In this document: positions 1-8,742 of the stretch, one piece after another
Layout of the letters: every line of letters begins with the position of its first letter
Position numbering within the stretch: the first letter of the stretch is position 1
Assembly: GCF_900176465.1 (NCBI RefSeq)
Contig: NZ_FWXR01000014.1
Location: 62,001 to 126,000, forward strand
Origin: Fulvimarina manganoxydans
Lineage (GTDB): Bacteria > Pseudomonadota > Alphaproteobacteria > Rhizobiales > Rhizobiaceae
Direction of reading: 5' to 3'
Length of the DNA: 64,000 bases
The notes under the pieces: generated by a model
Seen by the model: the letters and a program-made list of their open reading frames with translations, nothing else
The model's database searches: none
Told to the model about the DNA's origin: nothing
Program-made: the position numbers and the translations under genes

Positions 1-1
1 G

Positions 2-472
2 CAGGTCGATCCCGAGACGGGCCTCTATCTGGTCGAAGGCGGCGCCATCGTTACGGAAGGCGGGGCTTCGGGTGTGGAACTGACCTCGCTCGCCTTTGGC
101 CAGTCGATCAGCTGGTTCCCTTATGTACTCGCGCTGGCGGTCATCCTCTTCGCCTTTTCCACGATGCTGTCCTGGTCCTATTACGGGCTGAAGGCGTGGA
201 CCTTCCTCGTCGGCGAAGGAAAGAACAAGGAAATAACCTATAAGGTGATTTTCTGCCTCTTCGTCATCGTCGGCGCGGCGGCGAGCCTCGGGCCGGTCAT
301 CGACTTCTCCGACGCGGCGATTTTCGCAATGGCGGTCGTGAACATCGCCGGCCTCTATGTGCTGATGCCGATCGTCAAGGCAGAACTCAACTCGTACTGG
401 TCGCGACTGAAATCGGGCGAGATCAAGAAATACAAGGCTGCCGGGTCCGGCACCCCTGCAGCGGCCGAATGA
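2..472 (+). CDS. AGCS-family sodium:amino acid symporter, C-terminal part (partial)
   Basis: The reading frame is already open at the left edge, so only about the last 156 residues are present. The segment carries the conserved AGCS signature FSTMLSWSYYGLKAW followed by two to three hydrophobic membrane segments and a short charged, Ala-rich cytoplasmic tail. Members of this family import alanine or glycine with sodium at the inner membrane. An internal GTG at 74 exists but there is no reason to use it, since homology continues upstream of it. The substrate cannot be assigned from the fragment. The gene ends at a TGA and the next real gene runs towards it from the other strand. Confidence 0.88.
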   Translation, partial: QVDPETGLYLVEGGAIVTEGGASGVELTSLAFGQSISWFPYVLALAVILFAFSTMLSWSYYGLKAWTFLVGEGKNKEITYKVIFCLFVIVGAAASLGPVIDFSDAAIFAMAVVNIAGLYVLMPIVKAELNSYWSRLKSGEIKKYKAAGSGTPAAAE

Positions 473-565
473 CGGGCGGGCGCCTCCAGCGACGGATGCC
501 GGCAGGTTTGGAGGGTGTTGCTGGCCTGTCGCTCGATCAGCCTGGCTCCGCCACCGACGTCGGCG

Positions 566-1384
566 TCAGCGCCAACCGAAAAGCGCCTCTCCCTCCGAGA
601 CGCTTCTCAAGAATTCGCTCGGCGTGCCGCCGGTCTTATGAAGGATGCATCCCGGCAGGATGGCGAGCGGGGCACGCGATGCCTTTCGCCCGGTGATCAG
701 GATGCGGATCGCGGCCTCACCCTCTCTTGCATGAATGGGCGTGATGGCGATCGCGCCGAGACGCGTTTCATAGACGGGAAGGCATTCTCCAAGCGCCTCG
801 GGCGGCAGAATTGCCGAAAAACGCCCACTATCCTTCAAAAGCGCGAGAGACGAGCGCATCCAATGCGACAGGAAATCCTCCCCCAAGGCATTCAGCGCGG
901 CCGCTCGCAGAGGATCGGGCGAGATGCGATGGCCGGCGGGATAGAAGGGCGGATTGGTCAGAACGTGATCGAAAACACCCACATGAAGCCCCGCTTCCTC
1001 AAGGACCCGCCTTGGCGCCAGGAGGTCGGCCTCGATCGAGGAGACCCGATCGGCGAAGCTCTCATTCTCCGTAAGCGCTAGCCCTTGAGCGAGAAGGCCA
1101 ACCATTTCCGGCATCTTCTCGACGCAAACGACGTCAAGCCGAGGGGCACGCGCCGCACAGGCAAAGCCGACCGCACCGGCCCCGGCGCCGAGATCGGCGA
1201 GGCGCCCCTTGGCATCCGGCGCGAGGGTCGAGGCGAGCAGCAGCGCATCGAGCCCCGAGCGGTAACCCTGCCCGACCGGCTGCACCAAGGCGAATCGCCC
1301 GCGCCAGAATCCGTCGATCCGGGTGTCGAACGGGCTTATGGAAGCCTCAGGCCGGATCGGTGAGCTCATGGCCGAGTTCGGCAT
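566..1384 (-). CDS. TrmN6/YfiC-like tRNA1(Val) (adenine-N6)-methyltransferase family protein
   Basis: A 272-residue class I SAM-dependent methyltransferase. The SAM-binding glycine loop reads LADLGAGAGAVG near residue 65, and the catalytic NPPFY motif typical of adenine-N6 methyltransferases is near residue 145. An N-terminal VQPVGQGYRSGLDALLL stretch is the characteristic lead-in of the TrmN6/HemK-like group. The start overlaps the upstream DUF2007 gene by 38 bases; a second ATG at 1369 would shorten the overlap and is equally plausible. The arrangement suggests translational coupling. The exact substrate (tRNA or another target) is inferred from the family only. Confidence 0.85.
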   Translation of the reverse strand: MPNSAMSSPIRPEASISPFDTRIDGFWRGRFALVQPVGQGYRSGLDALLLASTLAPDAKGRLADLGAGAGAVGFACAARAPRLDVVCVEKMPEMVGLLAQGLALTENESFADRVSSIEADLLAPRRVLEEAGLHVGVFDHVLTNPPFYPAGHRISPDPLRAAALNALGEDFLSHWMRSSLALLKDSGRFSAILPPEALGECLPVYETRLGAIAITPIHAREGEAAIRILITGRKASRAPLAILPGCILHKTGGTPSEFLRSVSEGEALFGWR

Positions 1385-1574
1385 CCTTCAAGAGGCGGCG
1401 GGCCTGCTCGGCCCAGTCGCCATCCACCATCACACGTCGCGGCAGGGCTCCGATCGAGCCGTCGAGAATGCTCATATGCGCATCAGCGACGAAATGCGGT
1501 ATGCCGGCGTCATTGAGAAGTGCGTCCACGAAGGATATGAGAACCGCGTCGTTGGACCGCATCAGTTCCTGCAT
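1347..1574 (-). CDS. DUF2007 small protein
   Basis: A 75-residue protein beginning MQELMRSNDAVLISF and containing the pattern of DUF2007: an early Leu/Ile-rich strand, VDALLNDAGIPHFVAD, then VMVDGDWAEQARRLL. The family is annotated as putative signal-transducing or PII-like small proteins, with no firm function. I prefer the ATG at 1574 over the longer frame to 1658, whose extra 28 residues look like non-coding translation. It overlaps the start of the methyltransferase gene, a pairing that suggests co-transcription. Divergently oriented to the polyprenyl synthase gene. Confidence 0.8.
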   Translation of the reverse strand: MQELMRSNDAVLISFVDALLNDAGIPHFVADAHMSILDGSIGALPRRVMVDGDWAEQARRLLKDAELGHELTDPA

Positions 1575-1801
1575 TTCGTGCTTTGCCCCTTTGCAAAGAT
1601 GGCCGGCCGTCCGAATGGTTCGGCCCGACTTTGATGATTGAAGGGTGCCGGATCGCATAGCTGGAAGGCAAGAGCGCCGCGGACATCCTATCGAATGGCT
1701 GGCGTCCGCTCCCGGTCGCCCTAGCCTAATGGGTCGAATCTGATCGCAAGGCCTGTCTCAATGATCAGGCGAGGCCGATGGCCGAAGGGAATTGGAGTGA
1801 C

Positions 1802-2821
1802 ATGGTGAGTTCGGCGAGCCAAGTCCGGCACAGCGAGACGCGCGGATCGATCGATGGCATCCTCGCTGTCACCAAGCACGACATGGGCCGGGTCAACGAT
1901 CTCATCCTGTCGATGGCAGGGTCCCGCGTCGATCTCATCCCTGAGATCGCCAATCATCTGATCTCCTCCGGCGGCAAGCGGCTGCGTCCGATGCTGACCA
2001 TCGCATCGGCCCTCGCCCATGGCTATGAGGCGGGAGACGGTCATGTAAAGCTCGCGGCCTGCGTCGAATTCATGCACACGGCGACGCTTCTCCATGACGA
2101 CGTGGTGGATGAGAGCGATCTGCGCCGGGGCAAGAGCACGGCGCGCACGATCTGGGGCAATCAGGCGAGCGTCCTCGTCGGTGACTATCTCTTGGGCCAG
2201 GCCTTCAAGATGATGGTCGAGGTCGGCTCGATGACCGCGCTCGGCATCCTCTCAGACGCCTCCGCCGTGATCGCCGAGGGCGAGGTCTGGCAGCTCGCCG
2301 CCGCCAAGAAGATGACCACCAGCGAGGCCGATTATCTCGCCGTGGTCGATGCCAAGACCGCGGCCCTCTTTTCGGCCGCCGCCGAAGTCGGGCCGGTGAT
2401 CGCGGGCGCCGGCGAGGCCGAACGCGAAGCGATGCGCCGCTATGGCCGCTCGCTCGGGATCGCGTTCCAGCTCGTCGACGACGTTCTCGACTATGGGGGC
2501 GTGGCGGCCGATCTCGGCAAGAACACCGGCGACGACTTTCGCGAGGGCAAGATCACCCTGCCCGTCATTCTGGCTTACGCAAAGGGCGACGAGGCCGAGA
2601 AGGCGTTCTGGCGCGCGGCGATGGAAGAGGGTCGCAACGACGACGACGCGCTCGCCGAGGCGACGAAGCTGCTTCACCGCCACGGCGCGCTCGCTGCGAC
2701 CACGGACCGCGCCCGGGCATTTGGAGCCGAAGCCTATGGCGCAGCCGAGACGCTGGCGCCCTCGCCTGTCCGCGAAGCCCTTCTCGATGTCGTGGAATTC
2801 TGCATCGACCGCATTCGCTGA
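1802..2821 (+). CDS. ispB: Polyprenyl diphosphate synthase (octaprenyl type)
   Basis: A 339-residue trans-prenyltransferase that elongates farnesyl diphosphate with IPP to make the side chain of ubiquinone. Both aspartate-rich motifs are intact: first DDVVDESDLRRG (DDxxD) after LLHDDVVDE, second LVDDVLDYGG; the GGKRLRPML IPP-binding stretch is also present. I chose ATG 1802 because GGAG lies four bases upstream and because the distance to the conserved helix then matches rhizobial homologues; an in-frame ATG at 1778 would add eight residues. Chain length cannot be read from sequence, so octa- versus decaprenyl is uncertain. Divergent from the DUF2007/methyltransferase pair, with the start region in between serving both. 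Confidence 0.92.
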   Translation: MVSSASQVRHSETRGSIDGILAVTKHDMGRVNDLILSMAGSRVDLIPEIANHLISSGGKRLRPMLTIASALAHGYEAGDGHVKLAACVEFMHTATLLHDDVVDESDLRRGKSTARTIWGNQASVLVGDYLLGQAFKMMVEVGSMTALGILSDASAVIAEGEVWQLAAAKKMTTSEADYLAVVDAKTAALFSAAAEVGPVIAGAGEAEREAMRRYGRSLGIAFQLVDDVLDYGGVAADLGKNTGDDFREGKITLPVILAYAKGDEAEKAFWRAAMEEGRNDDDALAEATKLLHRHGALAATTDRARAFGAEAYGAAETLAPSPVREALLDVVEFCIDRIR

Positions 2822-3092
2822 AGAGGCCGGCTCGTCGACCCTCGTCCGACCTAAAGAAGACTGAGGGCGATAGGGCAAAGCCGATTAACTGCCTTTCGCT
2901 TGAAGGCGGAACAATCGCTCCGTATTCGAGACAAATCGCGGGGCCGACGCGAAGGGCTTTGAAAGCCCCAATCACGACAAGGTCTTGATGCAGGGTCCGC
3001 GATCACTTGCATTTCGGGCGCTTGTAGCGTCACTTCGCGCGACGAAAGCCTATCGCCGATCGGCGACCACCATGCCGAGAAGAGGAAGTCCC

Positions 3093-4958
3093 GTGTCCCT
3101 GAAACGTCGTCTCTGCCTGTCCGCGATGGTCGGTCTGGTCGTTGCGGCGCCCTTTGGCGCCTTCGCCGCCTCCGATCCGGTGGATGCTGGCAAGCCGGGC
3201 ATTCCGCCGGTCGTCGCGCAATCGCTGTCCGGGGCCTATCTCGCCGCCAAACAGGCCCAGCAGACCGGCGAATTGGAAAGCGCCGCCCGTTTCTACGACC
3301 AGGCGCTGCGGCTCGATCGCGAGTCCGAGATCCTGCGTCAGGACGCGATGCTGGCTTATCTCGCAGCCGGCCGGTTCCAGGATGCCGCCGATCTCGCCGC
3401 CGAGCTTCGGGACAGCCCGACCAGCGGCAAGATCGCACGCATCACACTGGGCATTGACTCGCTCAATAAGGGGCTTTGGGACGCGGCGATCGAGGAATTC
3501 GATATCGTCGACCCCTCCGATCTCGACGCGCTTCTTCTCGGCGAAATGACCGCCTGGGCCGAGATCGGCGCCGGCCGTGTCGATGCGGCCCTCGCGCGGA
3601 TCGACGCGCTCGATCAGGTGCCTTGGTACGAGACCTTCAACCTGTATCAAAAGGGCCTTCAGGCCTTGGTGGCCGGCCGCGACGAGGTTGCGCGCGGGAC
3701 GCTGCGGACCCTCGTTGATCGGACCGATCTCGCTCGCACCTCGCCGGACGCCTATCTCGGCGGGGTCGACGCCCTGGCCCGGCTCGAAGCTCGCGCAGGC
3801 GATAAGGAGGCCGCACTCGCCGCTCTCGACAAAGGGCTCGAACTCGCCTCCTCCTATGACCCGCTTCTTCAGCTCAAGAGCCGGATCGAAAGTGGCGAGA
3901 CCATCGAACCGGCCGTTTCGGGTGTGAAGGAGGGTGCGGCCGAAGCGCTCTATGTGCTCGGCCAGACCATCAATCGCGGCGACGGCCAGGATGTGGCGCT
4001 TCTCTATTTCCAGCTTGCCCGGACTCTCGCTCCGCGCAACCCGGCCCTTCTGACGGCGCTGGCTGGCATTGCCGAGCGCACGGAGCAATTCGATCAGGCG
4101 ATCGCCTATTACCGCGCGATCCCCGAAGATTCGGCCTATCGCCGCACCGCCGATCTCCAGATCGGTCTCGACTATTGGTATGCCGAGCGCAAGGACGAGG
4201 CCAAGCAGCATCTGAAGCGCGCAGTCGAAGCCTATCCCGACGATATCCAGGCCCATACGGCGCTTGCCGACGTCCTCGCCGCCGACAAGGACTTTGCCGG
4301 CGTGGTGAAGGCTCTCGACAAGGCGATCGCGCTGGCCGAACCCATCGACGACCGCGACTGGAACCTCTTCTATCAGCGCGGTATCGCCTATGAGCGCCAG
4401 GGCGAATGGGACCAGGCGGAAGCGGACTTCAAGAAGGCCCTGGAGCTTTCGCCCGACCAACCGCAGGTGCTCAACTATCTGGGCTATTCCTGGGTCGATA
4501 TGGGTCGCAATCTCGAGGAAGGCCTCGAAATGATCCGCAAGGCCGTCGAGCTTCGGCCCAATGACGGCTACATCATCGACTCCCTTGGCTGGGCTTATTA
4601 TCGTCTTGGCCGCTACGAGGACGCGGTCGAGGAACTCGAGCGGGCGGTGCTGATCACGCCGATCGACCCGACCATCAACGACCATCTGGGCGACGCCTAT
4701 TGGCATGTGGGCCGCGAGCGCGAAGCGCGCTTCCAATGGGAGCGGGCGCTGAAGGGCGATCCGGAGCCGGATGCCGAGCAGGTCGAGAAGATCAAGGCCA
4801 AGCTCGAAGGCGGTCTGAACGCCGTCGACGACGAGGGCGGCAATGTCGGCCCTGATGCCACGGAGCGGACCGGCGAGGCCAAGTCCGAAGGCGGCGGCTC
4901 GACGACGGCGGCGGAGGCGGAAGCCGCTCCCGGGTCGGGCAAGTCCGAGACTCGCTGA
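3093..4958 (+). CDS. Periplasmic tetratricopeptide repeat protein
   Basis: About 620 residues with a cleavable-looking signal sequence (LKRRLCLSAMVGLVVAAPFGAFA). I prefer the GTG at 3093 because AGAGGAAG precedes it at a good distance; ATG codons at 3072 and 2985 would add an uncharacteristic N-terminal tail. The body is made of helical TPR units, clearest from residue 300 on (for example AEADFKKALELSPDQPQVLNYL and later GWAYYRLGRYEDAVEELER). The tail is rich in Gly, Ser, Glu and Ala. It is followed 11 bases later by ispE, so the two are probably co-transcribed. TPR proteins of this type act as scaffolds; no specific partner can be named. Confidence 0.85.
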   Translation: MSLKRRLCLSAMVGLVVAAPFGAFAASDPVDAGKPGIPPVVAQSLSGAYLAAKQAQQTGELESAARFYDQALRLDRESEILRQDAMLAYLAAGRFQDAADLAAELRDSPTSGKIARITLGIDSLNKGLWDAAIEEFDIVDPSDLDALLLGEMTAWAEIGAGRVDAALARIDALDQVPWYETFNLYQKGLQALVAGRDEVARGTLRTLVDRTDLARTSPDAYLGGVDALARLEARAGDKEAALAALDKGLELASSYDPLLQLKSRIESGETIEPAVSGVKEGAAEALYVLGQTINRGDGQDVALLYFQLARTLAPRNPALLTALAGIAERTEQFDQAIAYYRAIPEDSAYRRTADLQIGLDYWYAERKDEAKQHLKRAVEAYPDDIQAHTALADVLAADKDFAGVVKALDKAIALAEPIDDRDWNLFYQRGIAYERQGEWDQAEADFKKALELSPDQPQVLNYLGYSWVDMGRNLEEGLEMIRKAVELRPNDGYIIDSLGWAYYRLGRYEDAVEELERAVLITPIDPTINDHLGDAYWHVGREREARFQWERALKGDPEPDAEQVEKIKAKLEGGLNAVDDEGGNVGPDATERTGEAKSEGGGSTTAAEAEAAPGSGKSETR

Positions 4959-4969
4959 CGGGCTTTTCG

Positions 4970-5860
4970 ATGCAATCTCTTGCCTGCGGCGGACTGAACG
5001 CCCCCGCCAAGGTCAATCTCGCTTTACATGTCGTCGGTCGGCGCGCCGACGGCTATCACGAGCTCGAAAGCCTCGTTGTCTTCCAACCGCGAGCAGCGGA
5101 TCGCCTTGATATCGCAATCGCGCCGCCGGGAAGCGCGGACAGTCTGAGCGTCGGGGGCCCCTTCGCTGCCGGTGTGCCGACGGGGCGGGAGAATATCGTT
5201 CTGAGGGCGATCGCGCTCGCGCGGGACCTGGCGGAAAGGGATGGCGAAACGATCCCACCGCTCTCGGTACGGCTCGAAAAGCATCTCCCCCATGGCGCCG
5301 GCATCGGCGGCGGCTCGGCGGATGCGGGCGCGATCTTGCGCCATTTGACGGCCGCCTGCCCTCGCCTTGGCGACCGGCTGACAGAGGCCTCGGCCTCTCT
5401 CGGCGCGGACGTTCCGGTCTGCCTCTTCGGTGCCCCTGCAATTATGAGCGGAATCGGTGAAAAGCTCGAAGCGGTCGGATCGCTCCCCGGTTTCGGCCTC
5501 CTTCTCGTCAATCCCGGCAAACCGGTCGCGACGCCGTCCGTTTTTCAGGCGCTGGAAAACCGAGACAATCCTCCGCTCCCCGCCTTGCCGGCTGGCGGCT
5601 TCGGCGATTTTCCCGCCTTTTGCGCCTGGCTCGCCAAGACACGCAACGACCTGCAAGCCCCGGCCGCCAGGATCGAGCCGTCGATCGGCGAGGCGATGCG
5701 AGCGGTCGAGGCGACAGGCGCTGTGCTCACCCGTATGTCCGGCTCCGGGGCGACCGTCTTCGGCCTCTTCGAAACGCAAGCCGAGGCCGAGGTGGCGGCG
5801 ATTGCGGTGGCGGCCGCCCATCCTGACTGGTGGGTCTCCCCCCAAACCTCGGAGCGTTAA
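4970..5860 (+). CDS. ispE: 4-diphosphocytidyl-2-C-methyl-D-erythritol kinase
   Basis: A 296-residue GHMP kinase of the non-mevalonate (MEP) isoprenoid pathway, phosphorylating CDP-methylerythritol. Seen in the sequence: the N-terminal APAKVNLALHVVGRRADGYHEL signature (substrate-binding Lys and the GYHEL stretch), the ATP loop PHGAGIGGGSADAGA, and the C-terminal MSGSGATVFGLF motif. Length is normal for the family. It lies 11 bases behind the TPR gene. Together with the nearby polyprenyl synthase it puts two isoprenoid genes within 3 kb, a common arrangement in this order. Confidence 0.95.
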   Translation: MQSLACGGLNAPAKVNLALHVVGRRADGYHELESLVVFQPRAADRLDIAIAPPGSADSLSVGGPFAAGVPTGRENIVLRAIALARDLAERDGETIPPLSVRLEKHLPHGAGIGGGSADAGAILRHLTAACPRLGDRLTEASASLGADVPVCLFGAPAIMSGIGEKLEAVGSLPGFGLLLVNPGKPVATPSVFQALENRDNPPLPALPAGGFGDFPAFCAWLAKTRNDLQAPAARIEPSIGEAMRAVEATGAVLTRMSGSGATVFGLFETQAEAEVAAIAVAAAHPDWWVSPQTSER

Positions 5861-5892
5861 GACCGGCCCGTCCGGCGGCAAAAGCTGGCGCC

Positions 5893-6372
5893 CTATTCCG
5901 GCACTTCGTCAAGAAGCCGCTGAAGAAATTTCAAGACGCCGTCGCGTTCGTCCTGCGACAGGCTGCCGACGGCCGCCGCGAGACCCTGCTTCAAGACCCG
6001 CTGCTCTTCGAGGATCGGGCGCGCCTTCGCTTCGTTGAGAACGATGACGATCGCCCGACGGTCTGCCGGATTGGGCTGTCGCTCAATGAGGCCGGCGCGC
6101 TCCAATCGATCCAGAAGCGCGGTGGTCGCCCCGGTGGAGAGTGCCACATGCTCGGCCACCATCTTGCCAGACACCGGCTCGTGGCAACTCTCTAGAAACC
6201 CCAGGCAGCCTATATCCGTCAGCGCCAGATCGTGTCGGGCCGCGACATCCCGGTCGCGCGCGATCGCCCGGCGTAGCACCGCCTTGAACAGTCGCGCGAC
6301 GTCGCAGAGCGCCAGATCGGCCTCGTCGTTCTCCCGGCTTTCCGAACGTCTTACCGAAGCGTCATCCGTCAT
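5893..6372 (-). CDS. MarR-family transcriptional regulator
   Basis: A 159-residue winged-helix protein. The helix-turn-helix and wing are readable as GKMVAEHVALSTGATTALLDRLERAGLIERQPNPADRRAI, with the DRR of the wing that is diagnostic of MarR proteins. ATG 6372 is preferred because a run of five G lies eight bases upstream; a TTG at 6387 is the alternative. It is divergent from the RND efflux operon with only 58 bases between the starts, so it is likely to bind there and repress both itself and the pump, as local MarR regulators usually do. The inducing ligand is unknown. Confidence 0.9.
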   Translation of the reverse strand: MTDDASVRRSESRENDEADLALCDVARLFKAVLRRAIARDRDVAARHDLALTDIGCLGFLESCHEPVSGKMVAEHVALSTGATTALLDRLERAGLIERQPNPADRRAIVIVLNEAKARPILEEQRVLKQGLAAAVGSLSQDERDGVLKFLQRLLDEVPE

Positions 6373-6430
6373 TGACGTCACCCCCAATTCAATATAGCTT
6401 TATCGTAGAGTAATTCGACCATCAAGCAAA
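6373..6430. promoter_or_regulatory. Divergent marR / RND-operon promoter region
   Basis: This 58-base AT-rich gap holds the promoters of both marR and the efflux operon. A short stretch with TATAGCTTTAT and AATT repeats is the only notable feature, and a TGACGTCA palindrome overlaps its left end and the marR start codon. A MarR operator is expected here, but I cannot point to a single convincing dyad. Confidence 0.45.
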
Positions 6431-7603
6431 ATGGTGATTAATATGGCCGGCAGAGGGGAAGTCGGGCAGAGACGGGACTTGCGCTCGCGCTGGGCCGCTA
6501 TCGGGCGTTTGGCGCCGCTTCTCCTGGCGGCGGCGCTTGCTGGCTGCAACGAGGCGGAGACGCCCGAGCGTCCGCCCTCTCCAGTTGCCTATGTCACGGT
6601 GGAACCTCAGCCCTTCAGCCGCACGATCGCTCTGACCGGCGAGATCGCCGCACGCCATTCGGCGACCTATGCCTTCAAGACCAGCGGCCGGGTGACGGAT
6701 GTCGCCGTCGATGTCGGCTCCAAGGTGGAGGCTGGCGATGTCCTCGCCCGCCTCGATCCGGTCGAACAGGAAGCCGACGTAGCAGCGGCGGAAGCCTCCG
6801 TCGCCTCGGCCAAGGCCCAGGCGACCCAGGCCCAGGCCGCTTTCGACCGCCAGAAGAACCTTCTCGACAGCGGCTACACGACCCGCAGCAATTTCGAGAA
6901 TGCGGAAGAGGCGCTTTCCTCCGCGACGAGCGCCGTGGACATGGCCGAAGCCGAGCTTGGCACCGCACGCGAAAATCTAGACGACACCGTCCTATGCGCC
7001 GACGCGAGCGGCGTCATCACGAGCCGCAGTGTCGATCCGGGTCAAGTGGTGAGCGCCGCTCAGACCGCCTTCGGTTTTGCCGAGGATGGGCCGCGCGACG
7101 CCATCTTCGACATCCAGGAACAGCTTCTCCTCCAAAGCGACAAGCCGCCCGAGATCGCGATTCATCTTCTCGCCGATCCGAAGGTGCAGACCCGTGGCAC
7201 GGTTCGCGAGATTAGCCCTTTGATTGACACGAGGACCGGCACCGTGGAGGTGAAGGTCGGGCTTCAGGACACGCCGCCGGAGATGACCCTCGGCGCAGCG
7301 GTCGTCGGCAGCGACACCGGCATCAGCGTGGAAAATGCAATCGTCATTCCGTGGGCCGCCCTAATGACGAGTGAAGGGGAGCCGGCGGTCTGGGTGGTCG
7401 ATGGCAAGACGGGCGCCGCGCGCCTGACACCGATCAAGATCGGCTCCTATCAGAGCGACATCATCCTTGTGGATAGCGGCCTCTCCGAGGGCGACAGGGT
7501 TGTGACTGCCGGCTCGCAGCTCGTTCGGCCGGGGCAGGTCCTCGATCTAGTCGAACCCGACGAGCCGATCGGCATCGTCGGCGGCGGAAAGGACGGTGCA
7601 TGA
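6431..7603 (+). CDS. RND efflux periplasmic adaptor lipoprotein (first of two)
   Basis: A 390-residue membrane fusion protein. The N-terminus has a basic stretch, a hydrophobic segment and the lipobox LAGC, so it is probably a lipoprotein anchored at the inner membrane facing the periplasm. The lipoyl/hairpin part is seen as GRVTDVAVDVGSKVEAGDVLARLD, a coiled-coil helical hairpin (residues about 115-180), then the beta-barrel and membrane-proximal domains ending in EGDRVVTAGSQLVRPGQVL. It overlaps the next adaptor gene by four bases (ATGA), implying translational coupling in one operon with that adaptor and the pump. Confidence 0.92.
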   Translation: MVINMAGRGEVGQRRDLRSRWAAIGRLAPLLLAAALAGCNEAETPERPPSPVAYVTVEPQPFSRTIALTGEIAARHSATYAFKTSGRVTDVAVDVGSKVEAGDVLARLDPVEQEADVAAAEASVASAKAQATQAQAAFDRQKNLLDSGYTTRSNFENAEEALSSATSAVDMAEAELGTARENLDDTVLCADASGVITSRSVDPGQVVSAAQTAFGFAEDGPRDAIFDIQEQLLLQSDKPPEIAIHLLADPKVQTRGTVREISPLIDTRTGTVEVKVGLQDTPPEMTLGAAVVGSDTGISVENAIVIPWAALMTSEGEPAVWVVDGKTGAARLTPIKIGSYQSDIILVDSGLSEGDRVVTAGSQLVRPGQVLDLVEPDEPIGIVGGGKDGA

Positions 7604-8742
7604 TGACACGCGCGTTTTCGAACGGTCTGGTCCTTTTCGGGCTCATCGCGCTTGCGGCCTGCAGCGAGGCCGAAAACGAAGCGGCCGAGACGCCACAGGC
7701 GCCGCGCCCCGTCGTCAGCATCGTTGCCGAACCCATGGCGCTGGAGACCCTCGGCTATAGCGGCATGATTGCGCCGCGCTACGAGACGGCGCTTGCCTTC
7801 CGCACGCTCGGCCGAATTGTCGCGCGCGAAGTGGATGTGGGGGATCAGGTGGAGAAGGGCGAGACGCTCGCCGCCATCGACGCCGAGACGCTCGCGGCCA
7901 ATGTGCGCTCTGCTAAGGCGCGGCTTGCCAATGCCCGCATCCAGGCGCGAACGGCGCGCGAGAGCGAGCAGCGCACCCAGTCGCTCTTTACCGAAAACAC
8001 CGTCTCTCAGTCGGACCTCGACGTGGCGCGCCAGAGCCGCAGCGTCGCCGAAGCCGAATTGAAGAGCGCCGAAGCCCAGCTCGACAAGGCGGAGAATGCC
8101 CTCACCTTCGCCGTCCTCACCGCGCCCTTCGACGGCGTCGTCACCGCGCGCTCGGCCGATGTAGGCGATGTGGTCTCGGCCGGCGAGAGCGTCATGACGC
8201 TGGCAAGGACCGACGAGCGCGAGGCGGTGGTCGACGTTCCGGCTTCCGAGACCTCGAAGCTCGCGCCCGAGCAGTCCTTCCGCGTCGTCCTCCAGATCGA
8301 TCCGAGCATTCGGATCGACGGTAAGTTGCGCGAGATCGCGCCCCAGGCCGATCCCCTCACCCGGACCAATCGGGTGCGGATCGCACTCGATGATGCGCCG
8401 CAGGCCTTTCGCATTGGCGCTCTCATCACGGCGGTACCGATTTTCGAAGGGGCGGCAATGCCGATTCGCATTCCCGAGACCGCGCTCTTCAAGATGGACG
8501 GCGAAACCAAGGTCTGGGTCGTCGACGAGGCCGCGGCCTTGGTGAAGGGTCGCAGCGTGACCACAGAAGCGGCACCGGACGGAATGGTGACGGTCGTCAG
8601 CGGCCTGTCGCCCGGCGAGCGGGTGGTGACGGCCGGTGTCGGCAGTCTGAAGGATGGTCAGGCCATCTCTCTTCAGGAAGGCATCGGCGAGAGCGGCGCG
8701 GCCGAGGCCCGCCAGGACGAGACGAGCGGGAGCGCATCGTGA
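7600..8742 (+). CDS. RND efflux periplasmic adaptor lipoprotein (second of two)
   Basis: A 380-residue adaptor related to the preceding one but clearly diverged. It has its own signal and lipobox (LAAC), the lipoyl half-motif GRIVAREVDVGDQVEKGETLAAID, a long hairpin and the closing GERVVTAGVGSLKDGQAI motif. Its stop codon overlaps the GTG start of the pump gene. Two different adaptors for a single pump suggest a hetero-assembled adaptor ring, as described for some RND systems, though they could also act alternatively. Confidence 0.92.
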   Translation: MMTRAFSNGLVLFGLIALAACSEAENEAAETPQAPRPVVSIVAEPMALETLGYSGMIAPRYETALAFRTLGRIVAREVDVGDQVEKGETLAAIDAETLAANVRSAKARLANARIQARTARESEQRTQSLFTENTVSQSDLDVARQSRSVAEAELKSAEAQLDKAENALTFAVLTAPFDGVVTARSADVGDVVSAGESVMTLARTDEREAVVDVPASETSKLAPEQSFRVVLQIDPSIRIDGKLREIAPQADPLTRTNRVRIALDDAPQAFRIGALITAVPIFEGAAMPIRIPETALFKMDGETKVWVVDEAAALVKGRSVTTEAAPDGMVTVVSGLSPGERVVTAGVGSLKDGQAISLQEGIGESGAAEARQDETSGSAS